A program made the position numbers and the translations under genes. A DNA stretch of 64,000 nucleotides, taken from NCBI GenBank assembly GCA_023653785.1, contig JAMKCH010049237.1, positions 1 through 64,000 on the forward strand, in the 5' to 3' direction. The first letter of the stretch is position 1, and each line of letters begins with the position of its first letter. Shown one piece after another: positions 12,124 through 24,341 of the stretch. The DNA comes from Ophioderma brevispina (Eukaryota; Echinodermata; Ophiuroidea; Amphilepidida; Ophiodermatidae). The notes under the pieces are model-generated. The model did not search any database and was not told the DNA's origin. It was given only the letters and a program-made list of their open reading frames with translations.

Positions 12124-12174
12124 GAGGGCGCTTCTGTCTTGAGGGCGCTTCTGTCTTGAGGGTGCTTCTGTCTG
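12124..12174. repeat. 17-bp unit repeated three times
   Basis: GAGGGCGCTTCTGTCTT occurs three times in a row, with one substitution (GGGTGC) in the third unit. Just downstream CTTTCGAACATG (12,237-12,248) and CATGTTCGAAAG (12,293-12,304) form an inverted pair. Confidence 0.75.
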
Positions 12175-12370
12175 GAAATGTCCTCATGTCCTTTTAAGGC
12201 AATCCACTTCAGCGACGGACGTCTGCAGAGGGTAGCCTTTCGAACATGTTTTTTTTCACACACGCGTATGTTCATGCACCCGGCGCACAGAGCATGTTCG
12301 AAAGACTAGCATCGGCCGACTTCTGCTGAAACCACCATTATAAAGTTGGTTCCCCGACATGATATCTATA

Positions 12371-13271
12371 TAGTTGGGTCATTTGGGGCAATTCCGTGAC
12401 CGTGGAGAGCAGAGCATCATTTCTCAGTGGATTGGCTACTATAGGTTAATAAACAAATTTAGGAGGGGTGGCCCCTCGCGAAGTGTGGGCGGAATCAGGA
12501 GGGGGAAAATTCATAATACCAGGGGTCAAAATGACAAAAAAAAATGCACGGACTGCTGTAAAAGTAAACCAAAAAAAAAAAAAGGGTTGGGGGGGGTTCG
12601 TCTTGTTTACAAGATTTGAAAAAAGGATCGTTTGTACTACTTAAACTTAGGTTATGGAGATATAACACAACCCTCAAATGTCAAATGTCATCACGAAAGG
12701 TTTAAATATTGCTCCGATTTCTTCAAAAATGGGCTTAAATGTTCATCTTCATCAGAGACTTTCAACAAAAACATTTTGAAACCGTCTACAAATTTTTTAA
12801 AATTCGAAAATCAATAGTGGTCACGGGTTGACTTGTTTGTTCATTTATCTCGATAACCAAATCCCAATGAGAGTGTTAAACTACTTTTGTTGCAATCCCT
12901 GTGGAAAGGTTGAACAATTTGAGAACCCATTTTTTAAAGAAATCCCATCTTAAGAATGATTTAACCTTTTGGTGCTGAACCTTTGACATTTTGGAACGAA
13001 TTTTGTCTTATAACTAACTCGGTACCATACCTTGTAGTTAGTAAACTACCCACCTTTTTCATCCTTGTAAAAGAGGAACACTTTGGTTACCTTTTACAAC
13101 AATCAAGCATTTTTTCATTTTTTTACCCCTGTATTAGAATTTTCCCCCTCCTGGATTACGCCCATACTTTCTCGAGTGGCCCCCCTAAATGATTTAACTT
13201 CATAGAAGACAAACCACTGAGAATGATGCTCTGCTCTCCACAGTCACGATTGCCTCAAATGACCACTATTA
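12371..13271. mobile_element. 900-bp element with ~180-bp terminal inverted repeats
   Basis: The left end (TAGTTGGGTCATTTGGGGCA, then GTGGAGAGCAGAGCATCATT) matches the reverse complement of the right end (GGTCATTTGAGGCAATCGTG, GTGGAGAGCAGAGCATCATT). It continues through GGGGGGCCAC, GGAGGGGGAAAATTC and a poly-A/T tract to about 12,560 and 13,090. The interior encodes nothing recognisable. No target duplication was resolved. Confidence 0.8.
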
Positions 13272-14289
13272 GTTAATAATTCTGATTCAAAACTGTAAAA
13301 GGAAATCAATTGATAACCGAAAGTAAACACGACAGTTTAAGTATTCGTAGGTCAAGGTTCCCCTTAACGGTCAATTAGCTTTGATTGTCATGTTTCAATT
13401 TCTTTCTATTTACGTGATCCTAACATGTATTCAACTAGGAATACTCATTATTACAACTACTATGGGCCAATTTCAAATTTCCGCTATGCACCCTACATGT
13501 TTTATATAGCTCTGTGCACTAAAACTGACTACAATTATTGCTGTCGTTTATACATGTCATAAAGCCAAACCCTTTCCATACCTATATTTCCTGTTGCTTT
13601 ATTATCTGCATTACTGTAAGTATAAGTTTTGGTTCTTTCGTTACCACTGAAAACTGTAAGGCAAATACAGCATGAAAACATTGACAGAGAAAAATGTCAT
13701 TTCACCCTTTCAATTCAGCATGATGAACTTTCCTTGTTGTACAAAAGGCTGCCTATATAAAGGATCACTACCTAATAGAGACTACTTCCTGTTACCGGTA
13801 AAACCAATTAAAGGGTAATTCTTAATCTCGTGTTATAAGTCAGTCGACAAAGACATACTGCACAAGCGTGTGTAATACTACTAAACAGCGGCGGCTGATT
13901 TTTTCAAAGCGGCGAGAACAATTGCTTCTTTCTGGTGCTCAGTAGTCCGGATTATTCGAACATTGGACCTACCAGTACTTGATTTTGTTAGAAAGGTGGT
14001 GGTGCCCGCGGCCTCCCTACTTCCTAAAGTGGAGAGACGATCCCCCTCCCCACACACACACACCCACACACACACCTCAGCACCACTACCCACACCACCT
14101 TGGTTTCGTAGCCGCTTCTACTAAACTATTTGGTCTTTGTGTTTTAACCTTCAGTGGTAATATAACAATCCGGGTAACAACAATCCGGGCAACTTAACAG
14201 TTCTGGCTATGTGCTAGCTATAATTAATCCTCATTCGGTAAAGAATCTGTTGAATTCGGAACTTTGCTAATATACGTTTGTTAGTGTTT
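13272..14289. other. No gene; short CA microsatellite
   Basis: The stretch holds a CACACA-rich run near 14,045-14,075 and otherwise unassigned AT-rich sequence. Confidence 0.3.
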
Positions 14290-15340
14290 TCCCGTGGATT
14301 TTTGTGCCAAAATTGATTTTATTAGCTTACTTTGGCAATTTTGGGTGCTGGGTTCAAAACTTAGGTCCATTTTTTTTTTCAACCATGCCTTCATGAGTCG
14401 CCATTTTTGGATTTTCAAAATGGCCGCCATTTTTCAGTATTTTTGTCCCATATCTCGGCTTAGGAGAAACTTAGAGGAGTAAAATTGGTGCCAATTACCC
14501 AATTTTTTGTGATACCAGGATTTCCATTGAAAGCATCGTCTTACTTGTACTGATTTTTGGTTTGTCTGCCATCTTGAATTTCAAAATGGCCGCCCTTTAA
14601 ATTATGTTATGTCCTATATCTGGCGTGTGAGCAACGTGGAAGAATAATCACTGGTGGCAATACCATGTTTGTGATACTAGGGATTTCATTAAAACACACT
14701 GGCTTACTTGTATCTAATTTAGCTTTGCCGCCATCTTGGATTTCAAATGGCCGCCATATCTAATACACTTGTTTTTAAAATCTTAGCATACCATTACTAA
14801 GCATCTCAAACATGTAGCATTGCATGTATATGATGATAATTCCAAATCACTGCATGCCTATTATTTCAGTGAGCATACCAGCCAACCAATGGCGCTTTTC
14901 ATAATGGCCGCCACTAGACAAATTTAACAAATGTTTTTGATTCTAATTAATTTCATGAATGTAACCCAAATATCAATATATAAATTACGATTCTACTATT
15001 TTTAAAACCACTAATCCTTGCTAAACCTGACTATTGATCTTGGATTGTCTTTCATACACAAAGATTATTTTCACCCTACTACGTTATTTGGAAACTTATT
15101 CTATGTGGTAGGCATTATCAATAAATATTTTCGTGAAGCAAGAAGTTTAATACTCTCATGTTATTCACCTTTTTAGAACGACAAAAACTTTTTATCATGC
15201 AACTTGACTAAATGCGAAGACGGTGTTTTTTTTCATCCCATTCACCAGAAAAAAAAAAAGAGGCTTATTGAAAATTTCCCATTCAGACGTACATAACTAA
15301 AATGGGTTAACCGTAACCTAGTCAGGATAGCTTAAGTTCT

Positions 15341-15658
15341 TCAGGCATGTGTAAGAGTATACTCAACTATGGAGCTGAGACTTGGACCATTACCCAAAAG
15401 CTTGAGGACAGGATCCATGGCTGTTATACACTTCTTAAAGTTTACTTAAAATCAGCTGGAGAGATCATACTTCCAACTGAGGTATATGGAGAATATACCA
15501 CTCCTATCAGAACCATAAAAAGAGACGTCTTCTCCAGTTTTGCAGGTCACTGCATGTGGACACTGACCAACCTATCTCTCACCTGGATTTCTGGACACCC
15601 ACCGGAGAAAACCTAGCCTTGGCAGGAGGAAACTTAGCTAATTATCCTGATGTCATTG
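15341..15658 (+). pseudogene. LINE reverse-transcriptase C-terminal remnant
   Basis: The frame starting near 15,347 reads ILNYGAETWTITQKLEDRI, followed by GCYT and later AGHCMW. This is the conserved tail of non-LTR retrotransposon reverse transcriptases (YGAETW..T..LE..ldgcYTr.l and aGHc.R), which sits just before the 3' end of the ORF. The catalytic domain is absent, so only the last ~100 codons remain. After the first stop, frames PTGENLAL and ALAKEV-like fragments suggest further coding sequence with frameshifts. It ends at the G run at 15,680. Clade not assigned. Confidence 0.7.
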
Positions 15659-15679
15659 CCTAAAGAAGTGGATTGTAGT

Positions 15680-15717
<38 letters not shown>
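15680..15717. repeat. Long G homopolymer
   Basis: An almost uninterrupted G run of nearly 40 bases lies between the LINE remnant and the minus-strand ORF remnant. Such runs are frequent in this window and are likely error-prone. Confidence 0.9.
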
Positions 15718-15719
<2 letters not shown>

Positions 15720-17640
15720 AGTGAAATCCATCAACTCCATGAAGGATAAGGCAGCCTGGTACAAATTTGTTTCAGCTGCTTTCGACGTTCCGTCACACGC
15801 ACGACAGATGATGACGAGTCGATAGCCTTCTGGACTTGTTATGTAGTAATCAATTGTGTTAGGCAAAAGTCCCCTGCATTTTACAGAGCGCTGTTCTTGG
15901 CAATGTGCTGCAGTTGCTGTTCGGTGGACATAACACATGCACAAAAGTTTTCAAGAAAATTTTTACATGCTGTCCCTAGGTCGAAACTATCCCTCCACGA
16001 ATTTCTGGACATACACCCATTGCGTCACGCTTGAATTTTAGGCTTTGTCACCTACTCCTTAGATATGCCAAGCAATTTTCCCCTCCCCAATCATTACCTC
16101 TAAAAGCATGCAGACCTACAGACCTTCTTGTTTTTGCTTCCAACTGCTGCACAACTTGCACGTATGTCATTTCTGCGCTTCGCTTTTCCTTTTCCGGTGA
16201 AAGTGAAGCTCGTCTGGAAGGCTGTTGGTTGAAGACAAATCCATGAAGGTAAATGAAGACATCCCGTGCTGCGAATAATACATCTATTCCCTGAGTCTCC
16301 GGCAGTCTTGGACGCATCAAGTACATGCATTAGGATCAAGGAGTCTGCCCTCATCGGTGAGTGCTCACCAATATTGGAGCCATACACAACTGGTTTTGTT
16401 GGAATTTGTTGAGGATGCCAACTAAACTCTTGCTGCATCTTCACATTCATGGAGAAGGCTTCCCCAAGTACTCTGTCAGTTGGGAGACTTTGTTTTTCAA
16501 ATAGAGACGCAGCTTTTCATTGGTACTAATTTGATATTAGTCCAATCCCTGTGTCAACCTTGACCGAATCAATGCCAGCAGACCTTTTGACACGTGTCTG
16601 AGCTTTCAGTGGAGTTATCAATATATATCCGTCGAAGAATATCAAATCTTATGCTGCAGATACATTCCCGGGGATACAATCTTGTTTGGCAAATTAAGCA
16701 GTGTACTCATTGTTGGACCTTTATTGATAACTCGAACACTGCCATGGCGTCTATAATGCACAATTGTATTGGTCGCCAACACCGCCTTGATGCATCAGCC
16801 GATGTGAAAGTAACCATATCCGGCACCTTTGTCAGTGCCTTAAACATCTTTATTTGGGCAGACAAAATGGTACAATCAGGAAATTTGTAGAGATCAGTAG
16901 GCCAAAGTTTCGTAGTGACTTGCTCCCGAGGGCACTGAGACCACACGCTCCCCTCTCCCTTTCTACTTTGCTGGAATCACAGTAGACTCTCTACCTGTTT
17001 ATATAACTCAGGAGAATGCTTTTTGCATCTGCGGAAGGTCTTGACCAAGTGCATGTCAGTATCTGGTCTCTGAAGATTTACTTTTCCTCTTCAAAGACAC
17101 CCAACATATCTTTTCTCATATGAAGCCTATCGTGGAGTTCGTGACATTTCAGGATTATGGTATACAAAGTTTTCTAGCTGCAGCAAATTTGCTCAAAGAG
17201 TAGGTCATAGCAAACCATGATATTGGTTACATGGGTACTGTACAACCACGCTTAAACAACTTTCCAGTAAAGATTTGATGGATTGTCGATGGTGATTGGT
17301 GAATAAAGACGCAAGTTCAATGCTTTTGATTAAGATCACAATATCCCTTGAGCAGGCAAAGGCACTGTAGGCTATAGAAGGCAGTATATAATCAGTTGGA
17401 GGTCTCCGTAACAATCTGGTTTCCATATGGTCACTGATGATAGTCCGGGAAATTTCATCTGAACCACTTCTGGCTTGCAGTTCGCGGAAAAGTAGATCGA
17501 AGGCTTTTGCCTACTCGAAAGAGTTTTTCAGTACCCTGCAAGGGGGTAGAATCGAAGACCTTGTAGTCCTCCCATACACTTTTACCCATCTTTGTGGTCC
17601 CAATTGCTCCACCCCCCCTACCGGCTGCATTTACTTTTAG
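15720..17640 (-). pseudogene. Decayed ORF of an unidentified multi-copy protein family
   Basis: On the minus strand, broken but consecutive frames read in one direction for ~1.9 kb. Recognisable stretches, in order, are LLFRELQARSGSDEISRTII (about 17.48 kb), MVTFTSADASRRCWRPIQL (about 16.8 kb), then IRFDILRRIYIDNSTESSD and a YQISTNEKLR-like segment, and SMNVKMQQEFSWHPQQIP (about 16.45 kb). Further on come RADSLILMHVLDAS and GLHAFRGNDWGG (about 16.1 kb), and finally a cysteine/histidine-bearing tail near 15.7-15.9 kb. The pattern (ADASRR.W, aDt.i.lHalda, alhaFrGnDw) resembles long uncharacterised ORFs that recur in marine invertebrate genomes, which I recall but cannot name. At least six frame breaks are present. 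It lies inside the 14.3-18.8 kb foldback element and may be its cargo. A function would be a guess. Confidence 0.45.
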
Positions 17641-17740
17641 TTCTCATATTTATTATTGAATGTTTGATCAAACGCAGCTAAATAAAGTGGCTTTAAAATA
17701 AGTACTTTGGAAGCATTTTAATCCATTTAACCCTATCAAT

Positions 17741-18055
17741 TTAACTAAAAATGACAGCGCTACCGCCAAATAGAGCAGGTCCCCTGCCTTTACTCACTGC
17801 CATAGGTCTTTAATTATCCCGCCCATACATTTACCAAAGCGCCGGCGCCGGTGAAGTCGCACTGAGTCTGTTAATGAATGGCGTCTACTTAGGCTTTCAG
17901 ATTTAACTAAAATATGAAAGCGCTCCATCCTAGAGCAGTCCCCATGCATTTTGACGCATGCCATATGGTCTTTAATTATCCCGCCCGTAACTTTACCAAA
18001 GCGCCCCGTCGCCGTGGAAGTCGGCCGAGTCTGTTATGAATTGGTCTAATTAGGG
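17741..18055. repeat. Two-unit tandem repeat, ~162 bp
   Basis: TTTAACTAAAA, CAGCGCT, TAGAGCAG, CCCC, GGTCTTTAATTATCCCGCCC and TTTACCAAAGCGCC follow each other in the same order twice. The copies differ mostly by indels. The unit length is close to the ~165-bp units of the adjoining arm, but the sequence is different. Confidence 0.75.
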
Positions 18056-18924
18056 CCCCATTAAAATTATAATCCCGGATTAAAGATCAACGGATACCGA
18101 TTATAAGATCGGCAGTGTCCCGTCTGGACCACATATAATTGAAAATGGCGGCCATTTTGAAATTCAAGATGGGCGACTAAACCAATTAGATACAAATAAG
18201 GTAATGCTTTAATAGCTCCCTGTATCACAAACATGGGTATTGCCACCACCTTCACTTTTCTATGTTACTCACAAGTCAAGATATGGGACAATTTGTATAT
18301 CATGTAATTGAAAAAGGCGACGACCATTTTGAAATTCAAGATGGCGGGCCACCCAAATTAGTGACAAGCACGGGCAATACTTTTAGAGTGGATCTCTGGT
18401 AATCACAAACTCGTATTTGCACCATTTTTACTATTCGAGTTGCTCATAACAGCCGAGATACAGGAACCTAGCAATAGTTGAAAATGGCGTCCATTTTGAA
18501 ATTCACGATGGCGGCCAAATTCAAATCAGTTGACAAGTAAAACAATGCTTTCAATGGAATCACAACTGTATCGCAAACAAGGGTATTGCCACCAATTTTT
18601 ACTCCTCTAAGTTGCTCATAGCCTGCGATATAGGACAAAATATAATGAAACCGGCGGCCATTTTGAAATTCAAAATGGCGGCTGAAGGCGTGGTTGAAAA
18701 AAATGGCACCTAACTTTTTTGAAATCAGCACCTCAAAATTGACAAAGTTAGCCAATAAAATCAATTTTGGCACGAAAATCCCAATGGATCTAAATATCTG
18801 ACATATCAAACTACACTATTCCTGATCCGAAAATATGAAAAAAAGCCACGATTGATTTTATACGGGAATCAAGCTGCAAATTTTAATTACTAATATCATT
18901 TCGAATGCATTGTGTGATTGACAT

Positions 18925-19012
18925 TACCGGTGTGAAAGCACATGTAGTCCGCCGGGAGCCACAGTCCGGGCTCCATAGACGATAACGGAATAAAGCGTGA
19001 AACTAATGTTGC
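18925..19012. repeat. Repeat shared with 28,755-28,850 (inverted)
   Basis: GGTGTGAAAGC, CGGGAGCC, CCATAGACGATAACGGAATA and AAGCGTGAAACTA are found in reverse orientation at about 28,755-28,850. Family not identified. Confidence 0.5.
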
Positions 19013-19944
19013 GTGAAGAGTCAATTGAATTGAGTGCCTTATTCTTAAAGCAATATTAGCACATTTTTTTTGAAGAGCGCCCCCAATTTTCAAAATTTGA
19101 TATTTTTGCACAGCTATGTTGGTAATTGTCTAGAAAACTACACCTGCGAACGAGAATGCGTATTTATCATAAAATGAGCGTTTTTTTGTAATTAGAATTG
19201 GGATCCTAGATTGTACTTAACGGCAGAGCTGGAAAAATGATAAGTTTTGTCCGTCCATGATGAAATAGTGCCACCTCAAGAAAATGACCTCTACTTGACT
19301 TGCCTGAACCAATAAAACAACTAATAGATGAGCGTAGATACGTACATGGCGCTATTCCCGGCTATTTCATATTGGAAGGTCGTTTCCAGCAGCCGTTGAA
19401 TTATTATCGGGATCCCGCTAATAAGTACTTATAGTGACAAAATTCCTTCGTTGTGCGACACAGAGAACATGGTAGAGCTTAAAACATTCACGGTATAGTT
19501 TACTAGCCGCTACCAAATGCCAAACCGTGTAAAAATCTCATTTTGTTGAAAAATGGGGGGGCTCTTCACAAAAAAAGGGGCGAATAGGGCTTTAACCGTG
19601 CGGTAGCCGACTATGAGTACGGCGGACCTATATTACTTCTCTTCTGCGCCGGCCGTTAAGGTAAATCCGTTAATCTTATCTACCCGGACTGTCCATATTC
19701 TGACTCCCGCGTTCCTTTCCCATTTCACATTGATCTTGCAACCCTATCTTTTAATGCACCCATTGCTTTGTATTGGAATTAAAGGTGTCTTCTTGATCAT
19801 AGCACCTCATGTTTTTTTTTAGAGTGCACTAGATATGCACGGGAAATGGTTATGTCCATAATTTGTGGAGTTGATTCTGACGGGAGCAAAAAATTTTGAT
19901 GTTAAAGCAAATTTTGGGTATCACGTTTTTCCCCATAGGCCAAT

Positions 19945-20150
19945 ATATTTCTGGTCCGTTTACAGACAGAACAAAATATAAAATTACGAATTTCTATTTC
20001 CTTCCAGAGTAAATCGAATTTGCACGTCGGATTAGGGACCCATAATTGTACTATATTTAGGCTATCGGTTCAGATAATATAAAATCTTCCCTCAAACTTT
20101 TTTTAGTAAGTCCCAGGGGAAAGTTCTTGGAATCACGAATATTCTTAGAC
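19945..20150 (+). repeat. Dispersed repeat, copy 2
   Basis: TGGTCCGTTTACAGACAGAA, GAGTAAATC, CGGTTCAGATAATATAAAAT and GTAAGTCCCAGGGG match the series at 6,660-6,850 and 61,150-61,340. Confidence 0.5.
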
Positions 20151-20288
20151 CAACATTTCGCTTGTATTGGATGTATTAATTTAAACGAGTGGTGTATTGT
20201 GTTTTAGTAATGCGTATAGCATGAGATCAAGATTAAAATCAAATTAGCGATAAAAAGCGATAAATGGCACCAGGTCCGAACACAAACC

Positions 20289-20477
20289 AAGTGATTTAAT
20301 AGAGATCATCAAGGAGCTAGATGGCGTTCGTGAAAATAACCACTTTGAGCGCTTGAATTGGTTAACATCGGTCCGAGCGGCCGCAGGCCGCGAGACCGAT
20401 GTTAACCACGTCAAGCGCGAAAGCTTGTTATTTTTTACGAACGCCCACATAGCACATTGATTATATAGCAATCACTT
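20289..20477. mobile_element. 189-bp foldback MITE
   Basis: Both arms run from AAGTGATT at the ends through GGCGTTCGT and AAAATAAC to GAGCGCTTGA, GGTTAACATCGGTC and a GC-rich centre (GCGGCCGCAGGCCGC) that is itself nearly palindromic. The right arm is the complement with a few indels, so nearly the whole 189 bp can fold into one hairpin. It sits inside the 19,045-24,815 element. Confidence 0.85.
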
Positions 20478-22860
20478 AGAGTATAATAATAAAAATACAC
20501 TTTTTAAAACAATATTTTTGGGTTTCAAACATGCTAAAATTAAGATTGATACGAAATCATTGTCGCAATTTAAATTTAACATATTTAAAAACACTGTCCT
20601 TGTCACCGTTTATGCACGAGCGGTTTACCCAAATTCAAATGGGTTTTATTGATTGCTCTGGCCATTAAACCCGTCGAGTGACTAAAGCTTTTTAAGTAAG
20701 TAATTAAGCTATACTTGGCCAATCGGTTAATTGATTGTGTTTTGCTACTACTGAAGCAAATATATCATGTATTTAAGTTTATCTTGGAGAAAATTTTTGG
20801 AATGAAATTATTTTAATAATATTTCTAACAGTGTTGCTGACTATCACCCTATTCATCCTTGAACTCTTTATTTATTTCGTTCAGAAATTACAAAGAGTTT
20901 CTCAATGTTTTACCACTTTATTTTTAGCCATTTGAGTGCAATTCTGCAAGGGTTGTAGATGAAGAAACAAAAACACCATCCTTGATCTGGTGACCGTTCA
21001 CTGTTATAGATATTTCCTAATTATGTACGTATCTAATGTGTATTTGTTTGATGTCGACATTTGTGTGAAGCAGCAATTTGATTTCAAATGGCAATGACGC
21101 GTCGGATGGGGAGCTTCTGCAAGCTTGATCCCAAGAGGTTGAAGCTGACTTAGTACTGTTTTTTTTTTTTGGGGGGGGTAACCTCTATATTAACCCAGTG
21201 TTTGGTCACAATCTTTAAGTTCATGGAGTAGGTTTTTTGTTATTTTTTTTAAGTTTTTTGGTCTTTTTTGCAATTACCCTAAGGATTGCGTTCTGCCTAC
21301 CATTTGAACCTGAATTAATGAAATCAACTATCTGAATTATATCATATCATTTGCCTGTTTGTAAAAATAATAAATTGTGTCATGTCCATTTATGAGAAAA
21401 GGTTTGATGTAAAGAGCCTCAATTTAAAGTGTTTTTTTAACAGGTAGCATACCGCTCAATGTTTTTCTACTACATACATAGGTTTGCAGTTTGAACACCA
21501 TAAATTGGTATCTTAAGTTGTTGCCATCAGTGTATTATATACAGACGCGCCGCTGTATTTATTGTCAGGAACATTGTAATTTCTAGAAACCATTACCGTG
21601 ACCCACGTGTTTAGTTATGTGACCCCGCTTCCGATGGCATGTTATTAAAAATAACAAGTCTCTAGAGCTGTTTTAAAAATAACGCCCGGTAGCCTTTTTC
21701 TCGAACCCGATTCGTAGTAGATAACGCACCGGGAAAACAATAGAATAACAACAAAACCCTATCACGAGAATGTATGTATCATATCAATTTTGTGTCTCAC
21801 ATAGTCGTCTGTATTTTGAGTAACCATCATTATGTTCATTGGTCTTTTTGATTTACAACTAAATTGTCTTGTTCTCTGCAGATATTTGCAATGCTAACGC
21901 AATTATGAATGAAACATCTTTCAACTGAAACTCGTCCATGGAACTGCAAAGCTTACGAAATGGAGAACCTATACTCAAAGGGGTATTAACTTAATACTGA
22001 ACAGGCTAATTATATTACTTAGCCTCAAAAAACCGATTGAAGTAATCAATCATTAATAAGCTGTACACTTTTCACATCATATCATAGCTAACGCCTGCAA
22101 TTTGAATGATTTACAAAAATAGGATTGGCCCACATAATTTTCCTGGTTAGCTTTCAAACCCAATTCCCCAATGAATCCATTCTTTTTCATTCTAATCTAA
22201 ACAAAAGTCATTTGCAAAATCCTGGCAGTTCCGCTTGAAAGCGGCACGGCACATTTTTCACAAAATATGGCAATTTCTTAAGTTTGCTCTCAAATGATAG
22301 TCTAGGGCCATTGGAAGACAGAGATATCTGTTTTAACACATAAAATAACATACCCCAAAACGAATAGGGACATTGAATGAGGAAAATACAATCCAGGTAA
22401 TTTGTAGGCAACTTTTAAGTTGTCTCAATAACTTTTATGACCGATCAAACAGTGTGCATACGTGGGAAAACATGCAATACGGCGTGCGGTGTTGTAATTG
22501 TGGTTAAAACGCCATTCGTCGTCTTTATGAATTATAGCGTCGCCTGCGACGTTCCTTTATAAAATCGTTCTGTTTAACCCATAAGGAAGCTTATATGGTC
22601 CTTACTCATTCGGGTGAAAGGGCTTTTGTATAATAAAAGCCTTAACAACCATGCCAAAATATCGAGTTGGAAAAATCTTGAGGGCGGCACCTATTTTCAA
22701 ATTTGCCAGTGTCTCTTTAAGGACAAGAATGTGAAACGGATGTGGACGTGGTTTCTGTTATGTCTGTGCATTGGAACTGCTTTAAACTATACCTGTGACT
22801 GGTTAAGCTCTACAATGCTATGTGTCGCAAACGAAGGAATTTTGTGTAATAAGTATAATT
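20478..22860. other. Interior of the TTAA element, no recognised gene
   Basis: AT-rich sequence with only short ORFs. I see no transposase motif, RNA gene or internal repeat that I can support. Confidence 0.35.
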
Positions 22861-23064
22861 AATATCGGATCCCTATAATAATTCAACGGCTGCTGGAAAC
22901 GGCCCTTCTCAATATGAAATAAGCCGGAAATAGCACCAGTTACGTATCTACGTCATCTATTAGTTGTTTTAATTGTTCAGGCAAGTCCAAAGTTAGAGGT
23001 CATTTTCTGAGGTGGCACGTTTCATCATGGACGGACATCAAACTTAGCATTTCCAGCCTTGCCT

Positions 23065-23342
23065 TTAACCCTTGGGAACATGGCCAGTTTTGTATACGTT
23101 TGTAACACATAATTCATTAGCTTTAAGAGGTGGCCTTCCAAATGTTTTGCAGGTGATCTGGAAAAGCCATCTAAAACACCAACAAGGCCTATAGGCATGT
23201 TTCGTCTCATTTCTATACATTTTCCCTGCTAATTCTGAATGTGCCCCGGAAAAATGAAGACTTTTTACATTTTTTAAGACAAAATTGACATGTAGTAATT
23301 TTGATCGGCGACTTTAGTCGCCGTTTGCTCTCAAAGGATTAA
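23065..23342. mobile_element. TTAA MITE, copy 1 of a direct pair
   Basis: TTAA-CCCTTGGGA at the left and CTCTCAAAGGA-TTAA at the right are inverted ends around a 278-bp body that includes GTATACGTTTGTAACACATAA, TTTCGTCTCATTTCTATACA and a GGCGACTTTAGTCGCC hairpin near the right end. The copy at 24,342-24,620 lies in the same orientation. Confidence 0.85.
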
Positions 23343-24341
23343 CCTGATTTAGTGAGGGCGCACTGATGATTCTACAATATTACTTTTGGATTTTGCACGG
23401 CAATCGACTGCAGTCTGTCCGTATACTAATGCGCGGGTGTGCGTGGTTTTCTTGCTTTTTCCATTTTGCTGATTTATTTTCGCTTGTGTAAGTGGGTGCG
23501 TGTTTGGCCTGTGTGTTTGTGCGGGTTTTTTTACAGAAATTGATCCATATATTTCTTACTATCTTACTGACAGAGCAGGTCGGTCGATGCAAAATCTAAC
23601 AAAAAGTGTTTTTTACAGAAATTGATCCATAATCTTACTATACACCTTACCTGACATAGCAGGTCGGTCGATGCAAAATATAACAAAATTTCTGTATTTT
23701 TAATGTTTCAGAAGAAATTGATCCATATTTCTTACTATCTACTGACATTGACATATGTAGGAATCTGTCGGTGCAAAATGAAAAAAAACATCATTTTATC
23801 TCATTTTAGGTTGTTTGTAGTTCAACCGAGCCAAAAAAAAATTTTCGTTTTACTTTTAACTCGTGGACCCTCTTTATAGGCCAGCTGAGATCGTAATTTG
23901 GGGTTAAAAACACGTCAAACTTTTTTTTGACGCCATTTCTATTGGACACGACCCGCTAATCATCTGGTGTGAATTTTAAACCCGTTTGGCAACTCCGGTA
24001 TGGAGCCGGAAAGCATTCAAAATAGCCTTTACTGGTGTTCTGGTATAGGAAATCTACCTTTAATAAGCTTTTTCTCAAGAAAATTGTTTGACCAAAAACA
24101 TTGATTTCAATTTTGACTTGAAAAATCATACAGAAGGTACGATTTATAACTTATTACACAAAAAAAACTAATACCTTTATTTTTGTTAGGTGTTTTTCTG
24201 AGGAAACCTTTTGTTGTTGGTGGCCTGGAACCTTGAAATTGGCCTAAATTTATTAAATTTACAACTGTGTCCTGGTCAACTGAAAATTTGTCCGATGAAC
24301 ACGCCTCATGCTTCAAATGCAAGCCAACTCAGATGCTTTTC
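23343..24341. mobile_element. 1-kb segment between the two TTAA MITEs
   Basis: This segment is absent from the equivalent place in the opposite arm of the host element, so it arrived with the flanking MITEs. It carries a three-unit tandem repeat (23,528-23,780) and no recognisable ORF. Confidence 0.7.
23528..23780. repeat. Three-unit tandem repeat, ~90-110 bp
   Basis: AGAAATTGATCCATA, TTACTATC, CTGACA and GGTCGGTCGATGCAAAAT recur in order three times, with the third unit the most diverged. Confidence 0.75.

Larger units (their letters stand above)
14290..18793. mobile_element. Large foldback element with tandem-repeat arms
   Basis: The left arm (14,290-14,765) contains ~165-bp units, each with CAAAATGGCCGCC followed by sequence like ATGTCCTATATCT, GGTGGCAATACCATG and TTTGTGATACTAGG. 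The right arm (about 18,125-18,793) carries four such units in reverse orientation (GGCGGCCATTTTGAAATTC cores near 18,144, 18,318, 18,483 and 18,651). The outermost 60 bp also match as inverted copies (GTGCCAAAATTGATTTTATT left, its complement right). Between the arms lie a LINE remnant, a long G run, a decayed minus-strand ORF and a two-unit tandem repeat. Ends and target duplication are not resolved, so unity of the element is inferred from the inverted arms. Confidence 0.6.

Noticed and set aside
16031..16890. + strand ORFs in the 16-17 kb region
   Set aside because: They are antisense to a longer run of conserved-looking minus-strand frames.
23528..23780. CRISPR-like array
   Set aside because: There are only three diverged units of ~90-110 bp with no regular spacers, in an animal genome; an ordinary tandem repeat.
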